Shown here in pieces: positions 1 through 10,075 of a stretch of 64,000 bases of DNA (positions are counted from its first letter, which is position 1; every line of letters starts with the position of its first letter). The position numbers were made by a program, and so were the translations under genes. The stretch spans positions 90,432-154,431 of the forward strand of contig JBAJFG010000498.1 in assembly GCA_037903475.1 (NCBI GenBank), in the 5' to 3' direction. The notes below the pieces were generated by a model. The model ran no database searches. It was not told the origin of the DNA and was given only the letters and a program-made list of their open reading frames with translations. This DNA comes from Ancylostoma caninum (taxonomy: Eukaryota; Nematoda; Chromadorea; Rhabditida; Ancylostomatidae).

Positions 1-1219
1 ATGCTCCATAAGGTTTTTTGCGGTCTTCTTGAGCGTTACTATGTATATACATCAGTCCGTATCATTTGCCTGTTCGTTCGCACTTTCTATCCTCCACAAT
101 CGACATTTTCAGGGGTGGGCGTAAAGTTTTGACTTGAACCGCCGCATTTTCCTTTCAAAAGCGAATACAAAAATTAGAGGATCACTCAGAAAAGAACTGG
201 TAAAAGTTCCCGGGGTTTTTAAGCAAGTTGAAAGCAATGGTTAATGACATTACTCGGGAAATTCCGATCCCGATCCGAAACCACGAATTCTTGGGATATA
301 GTTGCAACATAGAAAAGTCACTTGTATTTCGTGCTCTATATATTCCGTCCAAAAAAATCTGTCGCTGACGTCAAGAACCTGTTTTCAAACTCGTTCCCAA
401 GACGGCACCGAGGCAGGCGTCACGAAAAATTGCCCAAGCCATAATAGAGAGCATCTAGGATTTCGAAATATGTTCAGGAAGAGATACAGTACCAGTTTTT
501 TTTTTCTGTACCGGAAGGCAAAGAGAGACATCGTTAGGTGTAACGCAGTGTATAGCATTGTCGGAGTATTGTAGCTAACGTTGTGAACAGTGATGAACAA
601 TGAACGAGCTGTTTCTAATTTTGGTGTGTCCTACGAGGCGATTTATCGTGAGCATAGTGAACGGGAAGCATATCTCTTCGTCCACGGCATCTCATTGATA
701 CACTGCGACTCACAGTTCCTGGTGCTGTATCTCTGCAACCAGCGAATGATTTTCTGGATCAGTTTTTTCTTTGTCCTTTAACTGAAGAAATGTGAAATTC
801 GGGATGAGTCCCTAAGATCGACGACACTTTGCCAGGAAATCCTGGAGCATCTACTATTTTCACAATAGTTTAATAGCTGATTAGCTACAGAAAAAAAAAC
901 CAGCCCGCCCGTACTCTAGATCATTTTTGCATGTTTTCGAGACTGATTGAACTTTTACCGATTACGAAGCTCCACAAAAAAAACAGCAGCAAAGGATGCT
1001 TCATCGCTCAGCCGTGCTAAAAACTTCGTGCTGCTGCGAACATAAAAAGGAAGATTGAGCGAAAAATACGCGAGCGCAAAAGGCCTATCTTTAGTGTATC
1101 TTTTTATGTATAATAGAAGGCGCGTAAGAGATTCTGCACTGCAGCTCTTGTCGTCCACAGATCTAATTGGAGGACAAGGAGTCTTCTGAACTAGTTGCGA
1201 GCGAAAGGTCTCTTCCAGT
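1..1219. other. No gene recognised
   Basis: Only short open frames (under 95 codons) occur, without recognisable motifs or convincing splice signals. I see no repeat here that recurs in the window. Confidence 0.5.
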
Positions 1220-1458
1220 CAGTAGCGGACGCAGGGGGGGGAGGCTTTTCGAAATTACATTACAATACAAATAAAAGCCTTGTATTAGCTTATTTTTGAA
1301 TCTTTATTCTTACTATTATTTCTAATATGATTTTTATCCATTATTTATTATTATAATTAATATTTTTATTAATTAGATTTTCCGTCTGGGTCGCAGACCC
1401 CTGAGACCCCACTTTTTTCCCATGCCCCTCTCCCCTCCACTTTCTGCTTCCGCCACTG
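1220..1458. mobile_element. hAT-like MITE, copy 1
   Basis: A non-autonomous DNA element of about 239 bp. The ends are imperfect inverted repeats (CAGTAGCGGACGCAG at the left; the right end reversed reads CAGTGGCGGAAGCAG). The interior is a strongly AT-rich core. The flanking octamers cttccagt and ctttcagc match at 6 of 8 positions, which fits an old 8-bp target duplication of the hAT type. A second diverged copy with the same AT-rich core lies at about 53655-53889. The hAT assignment rests on the TIR start and the duplication length only. Confidence 0.65.
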
Positions 1459-1906
1459 CTTTCAGCCTATTTACAGCGAAATTATCCCTATTTCGCATGG
1501 ACACCCCACGTGTTCAGAGACCTTAAGCTCTAAGCTGTGAGGAAAGAAAGCTAACAAGGACCAGAGATGGGCAGAAGAGCTACTTGGTCGCGTTTTTTCT
1601 CCGTAGTAAAAAGCTGGCTACGACAGCCACAAGTCTCCCTTCTCTTCAGCGGAAATTAATATTATTCAGTGTGCTGACTAATTCGTTCGAATATCCGCAC
1701 TGAGGACATTTTTAGGGAATCAATGTGCGAAGTGCCTATACTCACGACTCTCCCTGCAACCAAAAGGTAGTATTATGTAGGTCGTTCGGAAAGTAGTTGG
1801 GGTTTCTGAGCGTTGCCAAAAATTTATTTTCCCATAACGAAAGAACATTGATCAATGCAATGTTTTCTATTTTGTTCGACTACCTTTTACCATCCCTCTG
1901 GTAAAC

Positions 1907-2119
1907 TCATAACTCCTCTCTCATAGAACTTCTGTTGGTGTTTTTCAACAAAAACTGGGCTGTAAGATTTGATACCTTCATCTTCGGTGAAGGTTTCCCA
2001 TTCAAGCAGTCCTGCAACGATGGAAATAAGTAGTAGTCAGATGTCGCAAGATGAGGGCTATATAGTGGATGCAACATCAAATTCCAGCCAAGCTCCAGTA
2101 AATTTCGCCGAGTAGCCAA
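1907..2119 (-). pseudogene. Mariner transposase C-terminal fragment, left arm
   Basis: The roughly 70 readable residues match the end of the mariner DDE transposase. They contain an LGWNLMLHP block followed by YSPHLATSDYYLF, which corresponds to the conserved HPPYSPDLAPSDYHLF region holding the last catalytic aspartate of the D,D34D triad, then the LNGK block. The upstream catalytic region is not readable: the frame enters from degraded sequence and uses no ATG. The enzyme would excise and insert DNA at TA sites, but this fragment cannot be active. Confidence 0.8.
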
Positions 2120-2289
2120 AAATCTATGGGGTGCCTTGGTGGAACACTACTCCTTTCCGACTTGCTAATTCTGGTCGGTTTTGTTTAATTCCTTCATCTA
2201 CATAATTTCATCAGTTGTCGACAGTAGTGCTCCGAATTGACATTCTGGTTCCTTGGAAGCACCTCAAAATATATCACACCTTCGGAATC

Positions 2290-2575
2290 CCAAAGGTGTT
2301 CTTCCAAGACAATGCTAGACCTCAAAGATCAATGGCGACTCGGCAAAAATCACTTGGTTGGGAAATGATGTTTCATCCAAAACATATGTAGCCCAAAACG
2401 TATGTAGATTTTGTGCCATCTGGCTACTACTTATTGCGATCATTGCAGAACTAGTTTAAGAGGAAACCTTTACTGAAGATGAGGATAACAAATCCTATGT
2501 AACCCAATTTTTTGCTGAAAAAAAAACCAGAAGTTCTAAGAAAGAAGATTCATGAAATAACCAGAAAGATGGCGA
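2290..2575 (+). pseudogene. Mariner transposase C-terminal fragment, right arm
   Basis: On the plus strand the translation shows VFFQDNARPQ, the mariner HDNARPH motif with the second catalytic aspartate, then an LGWEMMFHP block, an SGYYLLRSLQN block and a KRKP block. Several stop codons interrupt it. It is homologous to the fragment at 1907-2119 but in opposite orientation, so the two C-termini point outwards to the two ends of the same element. This copy reaches slightly further upstream, including the QDNARP motif, which is decayed in the left arm. Confidence 0.78.
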
Positions 2576-2699
2576 AAGGTAACCAAACAAAATAGGAAAT
2601 ACGCCATTGATTAATGTTCTTTCATTACGAGGGAATAAAATTTTTTTGACAACGCTCAAAATCCCAGTTATGTACTTTCTGAACGACCCAATAGATTTT

Positions 2700-3457
2700 T
2701 GGTGATTCATGACGTGAATTCAAATTCCACAACAATTTCACGCTTTTGAATTGGATTTCGACTTATAAACAAACGAAAGCCACTGGAAAGATCATCATAA
2801 CAACCTGGGCTCCTGGATGCATCAGATCGAGATTACTCATGGTAAACGGTTTAAGTCCCAAATTTTACCTATTGTCTGGCACCCTTCAACATTTTTACCT
2901 ACACGTGACGTTACCTACTATACCTAGCTGCTATCGTGATTTATCGTACCCATGAGTATGAGATTGTTTATCCTTCCAGTGAAGCATGCGGACCATGGAA
3001 AAACGGGAGCATTGTTGGGAGGTCGCCTCACGTTCCTATTTTTTTGGCACATCTAGACATTTTTTTTCACAGGGCGGTTAACCTTGGGAAATCTAGTCTT
3101 TTAACCACGCTTAGCTGCCGCAAAATTTTTTTATATGTCGCTCGCCCGCTAGATTGGTGAATGTATTCAATACAGTCCAGTACTAGACTAGAGTAACCAC
3201 TAACCACAGAAAGATACCAGGGGGTCTCACACCGCGTAACAGAATGCATACCACCATTCGCAGTTCTGGATGCTGATCTTATATCCATTTTCCTTATCTG
3301 CTGCGGAACTTTCTGTGAAGACTTACGTGGCATAATTTCGGTTTTTCTACAGCTGCCAAATCTGACTTCCGAGTTATATTCCGCTAAAAATATGCGCGAA
3401 AAGTATTTCAAACTTGTCAACTTATTCAAATTAATCAATCCCCCCAAAAATTTACTT
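2700..3457. other. No gene recognised
   Basis: Several overlapping frames of 70-126 codons exist on both strands. None shows a known motif and I cannot choose between them. Confidence 0.45.
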
Positions 3458-3687
3458 ACAAGGGAAGGATACTCCCTGGCCGTGAGCTTTCCTGATGACC
3501 TATGTACTGTTCAATGCAGTTGGCATCACTGATGTCGAATCCATGCCGCACCATTCCTGCGGGGTCCTGAGTGGAAAGTTATGGAGGTTTTTGTTGGTGC
3601 GGAAGCGCACACATATGCGGTCTCGAGTGCCACAGAACCAGCTCGGTCCGTGGTACAGTGGTAAGCCTCTCGCTTCACAAGAACAAG
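3458..3687 (+). repeat. Inverted repeat, left copy (230 bp)
   Basis: A 230-bp segment that reappears in reverse orientation at 4248-4477 with only scattered differences. It ends in a tRNA-like A-box (TGGTACAGTGG) but stops before the matching B-box, so the left copy is truncated inside the tRNA-like head. The 560 bp between the two copies contain no recognisable gene. Confidence 0.8.
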
Positions 3688-4230
3688 ATTTCAAAACACG
3701 AGAAATTCCTTGAATCTTGGTGAGCAAAACTGGGAATACACAAGAGATAGAAGCCGGAGAATGGAGTCACGCTGATGCACAGAGAAGTCCAAGTCGTGAG
3801 CCTCAATATAGGAGGTGAAACATTTATACATTGCTTTGAAAGGCAAAAAAAATAAACGTCAAGCGGCCGAATCTGGGATGTGGTTCCCGGAGGAATATTC
3901 ATTATCTTCAAATACTTGTTAGGTGGCACAACAGTATGGATGGCTGCGTGGTCCTTAAACGGATTCCAGGAATCAATTTCCGCCATTTTATCAGATTTAA
4001 ACGATATCCCAAATTTGATTAGATATCGTAAATGATGAAATTTGATTGTCGGAGAGTAAACCGTATATTTTCTGCTGTTGTGAGATGTGATGTACGAAGA
4101 ACCTTTGGAATCACTCCGAACCCTTGTATTGTCGGTATGCGAGTGGGAAATATAGCCTAACCGCCTGAAAATAGCCTCCTCGAAGGAGGACGGCTTCTAA
4201 ATCGTAGATGCAAGAGAGTTAGCTGCAGCA

Positions 4231-4291
4231 GGATCCGAACCAGCAACCTTGTTCTTGTGAAGCGAGAGGCTTACCACTGTACCACGGACCG
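4231..4291 (-). repeat. tRNA-derived SINE-like head
   Basis: On the minus strand an RNA polymerase III A-box (TGGTACAGTGG, from 4284) and a B-box (GGTTCGGATCC, from 4241) lie 43 nt apart, the normal tRNA spacing. The seven bases upstream do not pair with those after the T-arm, so no acceptor stem forms and this is not a functional tRNA gene. A tRNA-derived SINE promoter or decayed tRNA pseudogene fits best. Confidence 0.6.
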
Positions 4292-4477
4292 AGCTAGTTT
4301 TGTGGCGCTCGAGACCGCATATGTGGGCGCTCCCGAACCAACAAAAACCGCCATAACTTTCCACTCAGGACCCCGCAGGAATGGTGCGGCATGGATTCGA
4401 CATCAGTGATGCCAACTGCATTGAACCGTACATAGGTCATCAGGAAAGCTCACGGCCAGGGAGTATCCTTCCCTTGT
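4248..4477 (-). repeat. Inverted repeat, right copy (230 bp)
   Basis: Reverse-oriented partner of 3458-3687. Unlike the left copy, its similarity block runs into a complete tRNA-like A-box and B-box pair on the minus strand (see 4231-4291). The arrangement could be an inverted duplication or two independent insertions of one repeat family. Confidence 0.8.
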
Positions 4478-4986
4478 TAGATCCATATATATTCCCACGA
4501 TCCTTCAGCAGAACATAAGCAGAGGCCAAATTGTGGCTGCCTTGGGGTCATACTGTAATCCTGCCGGGCCGTGGTGGGCTTCATGCAAGCCGTTAGCAAT
4601 ACTAATGTGGGACGACTACAAGGCGTTTGATCACAGAATTCTAATCATACAAGTTTGAAACGTCCAGAAGGACGGCTGAGGTCGATCAAACCAGGCAGCA
4701 GAAAGAGTTTCATTCGGGATCATCTGTGGACTCTCTGCTCTGCTGGTGTCCTCCCTGCATCGACTTGGCCTAGCGGTCGCTCAGCAAGTTGGTTTGTATA
4801 GAATGAAGAACCTTTTACTCATTAAGGATAGCCATAGAACTCTTCTAGGACTCTTCCATGACCTGTGACTCTTCCATGACCTGTGTCTGAGCAAATGGAT
4901 TGTTTTCCAACGTTACTGCATGCAGAAATTCCTAAGAAGAACCACTCTGCGCGTCCGCCGCGATTGGTCAAAAATAAGATTAGGTA
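4478..4986. other. No gene recognised; 18-bp tandem duplication
   Basis: The only structure I see is a perfect 18-bp tandem duplication (ACTCTTCCATGACCTGTG) at 4850-4885. A short translation near 4610-4650 resembles the KAFD block of reverse transcriptases but is too short to call. Confidence 0.4.
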
Positions 4987-5769
4987 TTGAATGCTAGTTT
5001 TTTTTCTCATCTGGATACTTCGTATTTATCGAATTGCTCTGACCTACCGCAATGCCGCAGCAATCCCAGTAGAAATAAGAAGCGCGAGGATTCTGTCGTC
5101 ACCTCACAGGAGAACTCAACTAATATTTGTGAACCTCCTCTCAATCAATCAGTCAAAACTGACTTCTCTCAGTTATCTGAGCCAGATATCATGCAAGCGA
5201 TAATAGCGCGTAATAACGACCCCATAATAGATCAGATGATGCATGCCCTACTTAGCAAGTATCGGGAAAGAACTACCAAAGACATTGCTAATTACGTCGA
5301 GTCAGAGAAGCGTGGCCGTAGTTTGGTAATCTCCGGCATCGACGAGTCCACCGCTAGCTAGCCCCTCAAGAGCAGGCAAACTGATCTTGAGGGAAAGGTG
5401 TGCAACATCCTGGACGCGCTCCATGTCAATTGTACCCCCGCCGAGGTTTACCGGCTCGGTAAACGCGATGACCGCCGGTCGCGTCTTGTTAAAGTTGTTT
5501 TACCTACGAAGGAACACTGGTCCACTGCGCTTGCTAATGCTCATCGTCTCAAATCGCGGGAATTTAATGGGATTTTTGTTCGGAAAAGCATGACGGCCGA
5601 GGAGCGTAAAATCGAATTCGAACTGAGGCAGGAAGCACGGGACCGTAATAGTAAGTTGGGTTTGAGGCAGTGGCTAGTATATAGAGGAGAACTTAAACAG
5701 ATCTCCGAGCTGCCTGGAAAACGGTCCTCCGGAAACGCCCAAAGCTTCACGGTTCAGCCCCCTGTTTGA
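4987..5769 (+). pseudogene. CR1-like ORF1 (RNA-binding protein), one in-frame stop
   Basis: Two open stretches, 4987-5361 and 5398-5769, lie in the same frame and are separated by a TAG ending at 5361 and 12 further codons. The second half carries the pattern seen in many metazoan non-LTR ORF1 proteins: a VYRLGKR segment, then RSRLVKVVLPTKEHW, then GIFVRKSMTAEER, corresponding to the RRM-like nucleic-acid-binding region and the following helix. The product would coat element RNA. The first half is polar and Ser/Asn-rich. No ATG in frame precedes the conserved part convincingly, so the 5' end is probably lost. ORF2 begins where this frame ends. Confidence 0.7.
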
Positions 5770-8655
5770 AATGCTTTTTATGTAATGTTAGAAGTTTGGC
5801 CAACAAATTTCACTTGCTACGACTTTTCATCTGCGTTCACAGCCCCGATTTTTTGTTCCTGACCGAAACATGGTTGTCATCCAAATTTTCAAATTCCGAA
5901 ATCTTAGGTAACCTGCCTTACCAAATCCACCGTTGCGACCGTAATGGCCGAAAAGGGGGAGGGTATGTTGTATAGTCAAGAAAACATTCAATTTGGTAAG
6001 GGTTCTGACGCCGCACACCTCAAATTGTGATCTTCTATGCTTAGACTTGTTTAACCCGATATCACTAGTCACCCTACGCTGGATCTTGGTATATCGTCCC
6101 CCAAATTCTTCTGCACATGAGGATGATTCTACCATCGATATCCTGAGTGATTTTTGTTCTGCTGGACCAAATCTAGTTGTCCTTGGGGATTTCAATATTA
6201 ATGCAACATGGCAAAACGACAACCATAAGTGAAAGCCAAATAGGTTTTCTGATTTTTTTACGAATTGCAGTCTTACTCAACTTGTTAGCCAGCCCACTAG
6301 GGGTTCTGCCATTTTAGATCTTGTCCTTTCGACCTCCTCTTTCGTCAAGAATATTGAAATTTTACCACCTTTTGGAGCATCTGATCACAATACGGTGTCC
6401 TTCCTTGTTGAGGCTGACCCACCAGAAACTAGTTACCTTTCTGTGCCGGATTTCATCCATGCTGATTTTGCTGGTATGTCTGCATATCTTGCTGAAATTG
6501 ACTGGTGGAAACTATTCCAGAATTATGAGTCGATTGATGATTTATATAAGCGTTTTTGTTCTGTGATTTATTCTACTTTTGCGAAATTTGTCCCACTGAG
6601 ATTCTCTAACGTTCAGAAGGCCTACTATCCCAAACACATTATGAATCTATTGCAGCAAAAGTCTCGACTTTTTTATAGCATTGCTAACCCACTTGATGAT
6701 CAATCATTCAGACGAGTCTGCAAAAATTTAGAACATCATCTGAAGAAATATTAAAGCAATTTTGAAAGACGTCTCGCCAGGAAAGCCACTGTGAAATCAC
6801 TCTTCGCATATGTGCGTTCCAAAATGAAAAACACCGCTAGTTTGCCGACTCTGGAGAATCAGTCGGGTAACCACCTGACCACCGAATCCAAGAAAGCTGA
6901 AGCACTTGGAATGTATTTTTCAAGTGTATTTTCCCTTGATACAAGTGATACTTTTATACCACCGCCCACAGACCCTTACAGCTCCAGATTTTCCGTCTTC
7001 GTCCACCCTTCAGAGGTTCTCATGTACCTTACCCAGCTAAAATGTTCGACATCAGCTTCCTTTGACGGGATACCCCAGATTTTTTATAAAAACTGTGCCT
7101 CTGTCTTGTGCAAACCCCTCTCCATTATCTTCAACATATCACTACTTCATGAGGAGGTTCCATCACTATGGAAAGAAGCTATAGTGACGGCAATCCCCAA
7201 GACCGTTGACCCTACAAAGCTGGTTAACTATAGGCCAATTAGCATATGCCCATAGCATATGCCCACCATCAGTCAAGATTTTAGAAAAGATAATCCGCAA
7301 ACAGATTCTTTCCTGGGTGAATGATAAGAAACTAATCCCGCAAGAGCAGCATGGCTTCATCTCCGGAGCGTCTACCACCACTCAGCTAGCTGACACTGCG
7401 TTTGATTGGATATCCGCCCTCAATGACGGGAACTCTGTAGATGTGGTCTACTTTGATTTGACTAAAGCCTTTGACAAGGTTAATCACCAGAAACTTTTGT
7501 CCCTACTTGCACATTTGCAGCTTCCAACACAATTACTTTGCTGGCTTGGTTCCTACCTATCAGAACGCCACATGTGTGTTAAAGTAGGAAATTGCTTCTC
7601 AAAAAGCTACTTGTGTTCCAGTGGTGTCCCTCAAGGAGGTGTACTATCTCCCTTACTTTTCCTTATTTGCTGCCACAATTTACCGACACTGCTGAAAACA
7701 CACCCTGGAATCAAAGCGCAGATGTTTGCAGATGACATAAAAGTCTATGCAGCTTACAATAGAACTAATCGGGATGAAATTCATAATGCTCTTCTAAATT
7801 CGATTCAAATCATGATGGAATGGTGTCGTTGTCAGGATCTATCCATTAATCTTTCCAAAACTTTCGTATTTCATTTAGGGAATATACCGGGAACGGATTA
7901 CATATATGATGGTGTACCTCTCCAAAGAAAAGACATAGCTAAGGACCTTTTTTTTATTATTATAGAAATTTATTATTATTTATTATTTATTATTATTTAT
8001 AGAAATAATTATTTATTATTATTTATAGAAAATCAGCTTAATTTTGATTACCGTATTGACACCATAGTAAAGAAAGCTTCCGCTATAATGTTCTCAATCT
8101 TTCGCAATGTCCTCTCCAATGAACCTAACATGCTTTTGAGACTATATAAGGCCTACGTCGTTCCGCATCTGGAGTACTGCTCCCAGATTTGGAGTCCCTC
8201 TACCAAAAAATTACAGAATAAGATTGAAAAGGTGCAAAAAACCTTTACGAGGATAGTATTTTACAAAGCCTTTCTAGACCCCTACTACCCATTCACGTTA
8301 CCCAGCTACAGAGAACGAATGAAGATTCTAGGCCTTAAAAGTTTGTTGTACCGCAGAACTTTCAGTGACTTGGCCTTTTGCTTTCGAGTTATGCGTATGA
8401 ATGAAATTGAAATTAAGGCCCAGTAAGTATTGGAAGTTTCTACTTTACAATGGTCGAACAGGTGGGTTAAATATGCACTACAGCAGAATTAAGAGACCGT
8501 ATCGCACTAAGATGTTTCATTCAATTTTTTGTCGAGGTGCCCGCTGGTTACAGAAGTTACCTAGCGATTTACTATCTTCGCCAAATGTTCATGTTTTTCG
8601 GGCGAAGCTACAAAAACTGGAGCTTTTAAGTACCTTGAGAATTGATGATTATTAG
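5766..8655 (+). pseudogene. CR1-like ORF2: AP endonuclease and reverse transcriptase, multiply broken
   Basis: The endonuclease starts with CNVRSLANKF and TETWLSS, continues with VYRPPN and LGDFN, and ends with the catalytic SDHN block near 6380. The reverse transcriptase shows NYRPIS, the QHGF block, YFDLTKAFDKV, SGVPQGGVLSPLLF, the catalytic FADD at 7725-7736, and the CR1-typical C-terminus with a CRGARWLQKLP block. Breaks: a frame change between about 5955 and 5993, TGA at 6230, TAA at 6752, a 13-bp tandem duplication at 7241-7265 that shifts frame, an AT-rich insertion at 7950-8030 and a frame change near 8401-8426. The enzyme nicks target DNA and copies the element RNA; this copy cannot. 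Confidence 0.88.
7950..8030 (+). repeat. AT-rich low-complexity insertion in reverse transcriptase
   Basis: About 80 bp of ATT/TTTATT-type sequence interrupts the RT region between an AKDL block and a QLNFDYRID block that are nearly adjacent in related elements. It stays in frame, replacing a few residues with some 27 aromatic and aliphatic ones. Confidence 0.75.
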
Positions 8656-9352
8656 TATCTTTTTTCATGAATTTCTTTTTAGCATCGTTGGTCAGCGAGA
8701 CGACTACTATTCGTTAGCTACTTCACCTGACGACTTCTGCGTCTCAATTTTCCCAATGTTTTGTTTAATACTGTTATTGGAATTTTGCTGTCACGGTTTC
8801 GTTCTTGCGGGGTTAGGGATGAGCTGATGTGTTTCGATCTGGCAGTTCAACCATCTGCTTCTGCGTGTCTATGTGAATTATAGAGGTTCGCTTGCCTCTG
8901 GCCGTTCTGCTCCTACCCGGCCTGCAAGTTCAACGGGGTCAGCTAGTATACCCGTTTGCCGAAGTTCTTGCAGGTTCCGATGACTCTCGAATGAGAACCA
9001 GGACACCTTGCTAGCTGATGTGGATGCATGGGGCAACGTCAGGTAAGGCTTGCAATTCCTCTGCTCATTTGTTACCAGGCCGTTACCCATTTTATCCTCG
9101 CTAACCAAGTAAAAATATACCAAATACTGTGGAATATGTATCTTCGCCAGATTTTTTTTTAACATAGCACTATCTCGCACTTGCACCAACGGAACTGTCC
9201 CACAGCTACAGTACTTGAATAGTGTTGATTTTGTCCCAACTATGTTTGAGTTGCCTTTTCGTTTGGTTTCTTTTCTGTTCATTAACTTCAATTTCACTTC
9301 CACCTATGTTGAGTAACTGTTTCTACTGAAGCCTGTAGCGCACCACGAGTGC

Positions 9353-9374
9353 AATAAATAAATAAATAAATAAA
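9353..9374 (+). repeat. (AATAAAT)n-type tail
   Basis: A short AAAT microsatellite right after a small GC hairpin. It resembles the 3' tails of CR1-type elements and the reverse-oriented tract at 48970-48999, which has a similar hairpin. It may mark the 3' end of the CR1-like element. Confidence 0.5.
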
Positions 9375-9995
9375 CGGCATATGACAGTATAGACTTCGTT
9401 ACGAGTAGTTGCCCCCCCCCGTATCCTTCCCTAGTCAGTATTTGAGCTATTTCGAGTTTGAGCATGTTCTGCCCCAAATATTTGACAAGTTCTGAAGATA
9501 TCACATTACCCTGTGTTCACAGCGCTCAAATTGCATTGAATCATTCTACTGTGCAATATCTCATATAGCCTTGTGCATAGAGACTTTCTAATAACGAACG
9601 ACGTCAAGCAACTTTTTTTTGGCCATTCAGTGAAAGGACCGCAATTCTGGTCCGCTAGTAATTGATCCACCTTGCAGACATTTTTTTTCCTTTCTCTTTG
9701 GTGGTTTTTCCGACACACCACAGACTTGTCATCCAAGTAGTAAGCATTCAAGAGTTGGCAATATTTCTGGGGCAATGCCTATGTTCAAGTGATTACTGGG
9801 CTGTACTTGTTCTTGGAACGAATGCGAAGCTCGTTCACGTTCTACTACTCAAAAACACAACACAGTAGACAATATTGTAATGAGGCCAGCCATCTCATTT
9901 ATCCTCAGCCGAAGCCATCAAGTTCCACCGTTTCACCTTTAGTTTTTTTTCCACATTCACTACTCTCATAAACGCAGCACATGCACGACTGATAC
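9375..9995. other. No gene recognised
   Basis: No supported coding sequence. The stretch ends in a (TA)8 run at 9996-10011 that abuts the RTE element. Confidence 0.45.
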
Positions 9996-10075
9996 TATAT
10001 ATATATATATACCCCTTCATGTGCCACCTCATCGCGGTGAAGGGGTGAACATCTACCAGAGTTCATCTCTGGGAG

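Larger units (their letters stand above)
1777..2691. mobile_element. Palindromic mariner-derived element
   Basis: Both ends carry the mariner-type terminus (TTRGGTCGTTC followed by a GAAAGTA block), next to TA-rich target sequence. The similarity between the ends continues far beyond a normal 30-bp mariner TIR. The left 1777-2150 read on the minus strand and the right 2300-2691 read on the plus strand are homologous throughout, both encoding the end of a mariner transposase. The element is therefore two copies of the same 3' half arranged tail-out around a spacer of about 150 bp. It is non-autonomous. Confidence 0.8.
4987..9374 (+). mobile_element. CR1-like non-LTR retrotransposon, inactivated
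   Basis: An ORF1-like frame (to 5769) is followed directly by an ORF2 with AP endonuclease and reverse transcriptase (to 8655), in the order and spacing of CR1/jockey-clade elements, which move by target-primed reverse transcription. The ORF region is well supported. The 3' end is less certain: an (AATAAAT)n tract ending at 9374, preceded by a short GC hairpin (GCGCAC..GTGC), looks like a CR1 tail and is echoed at 48970. The 3' region from 8656 is therefore tentatively included. The 5' end is probably truncated, since ORF1 has no convincing start. Confidence 0.75.

Noticed and set aside
302..781. Small plus-strand frames (90 and 63 codons)
   Set aside because: No recognisable motif or splice structure, and similar-sized frames occur throughout the non-coding parts.
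4231..4291. Functional tRNA gene
   Set aside because: A- and B-boxes are present but the acceptor ends do not pair; the same holds for 15958-16035 and 54952-55010.
4605..4650. Reverse transcriptase motif A fragment (KAFDH-like)
   Set aside because: Only about ten residues agree and no neighbouring RT motif is present in any frame.
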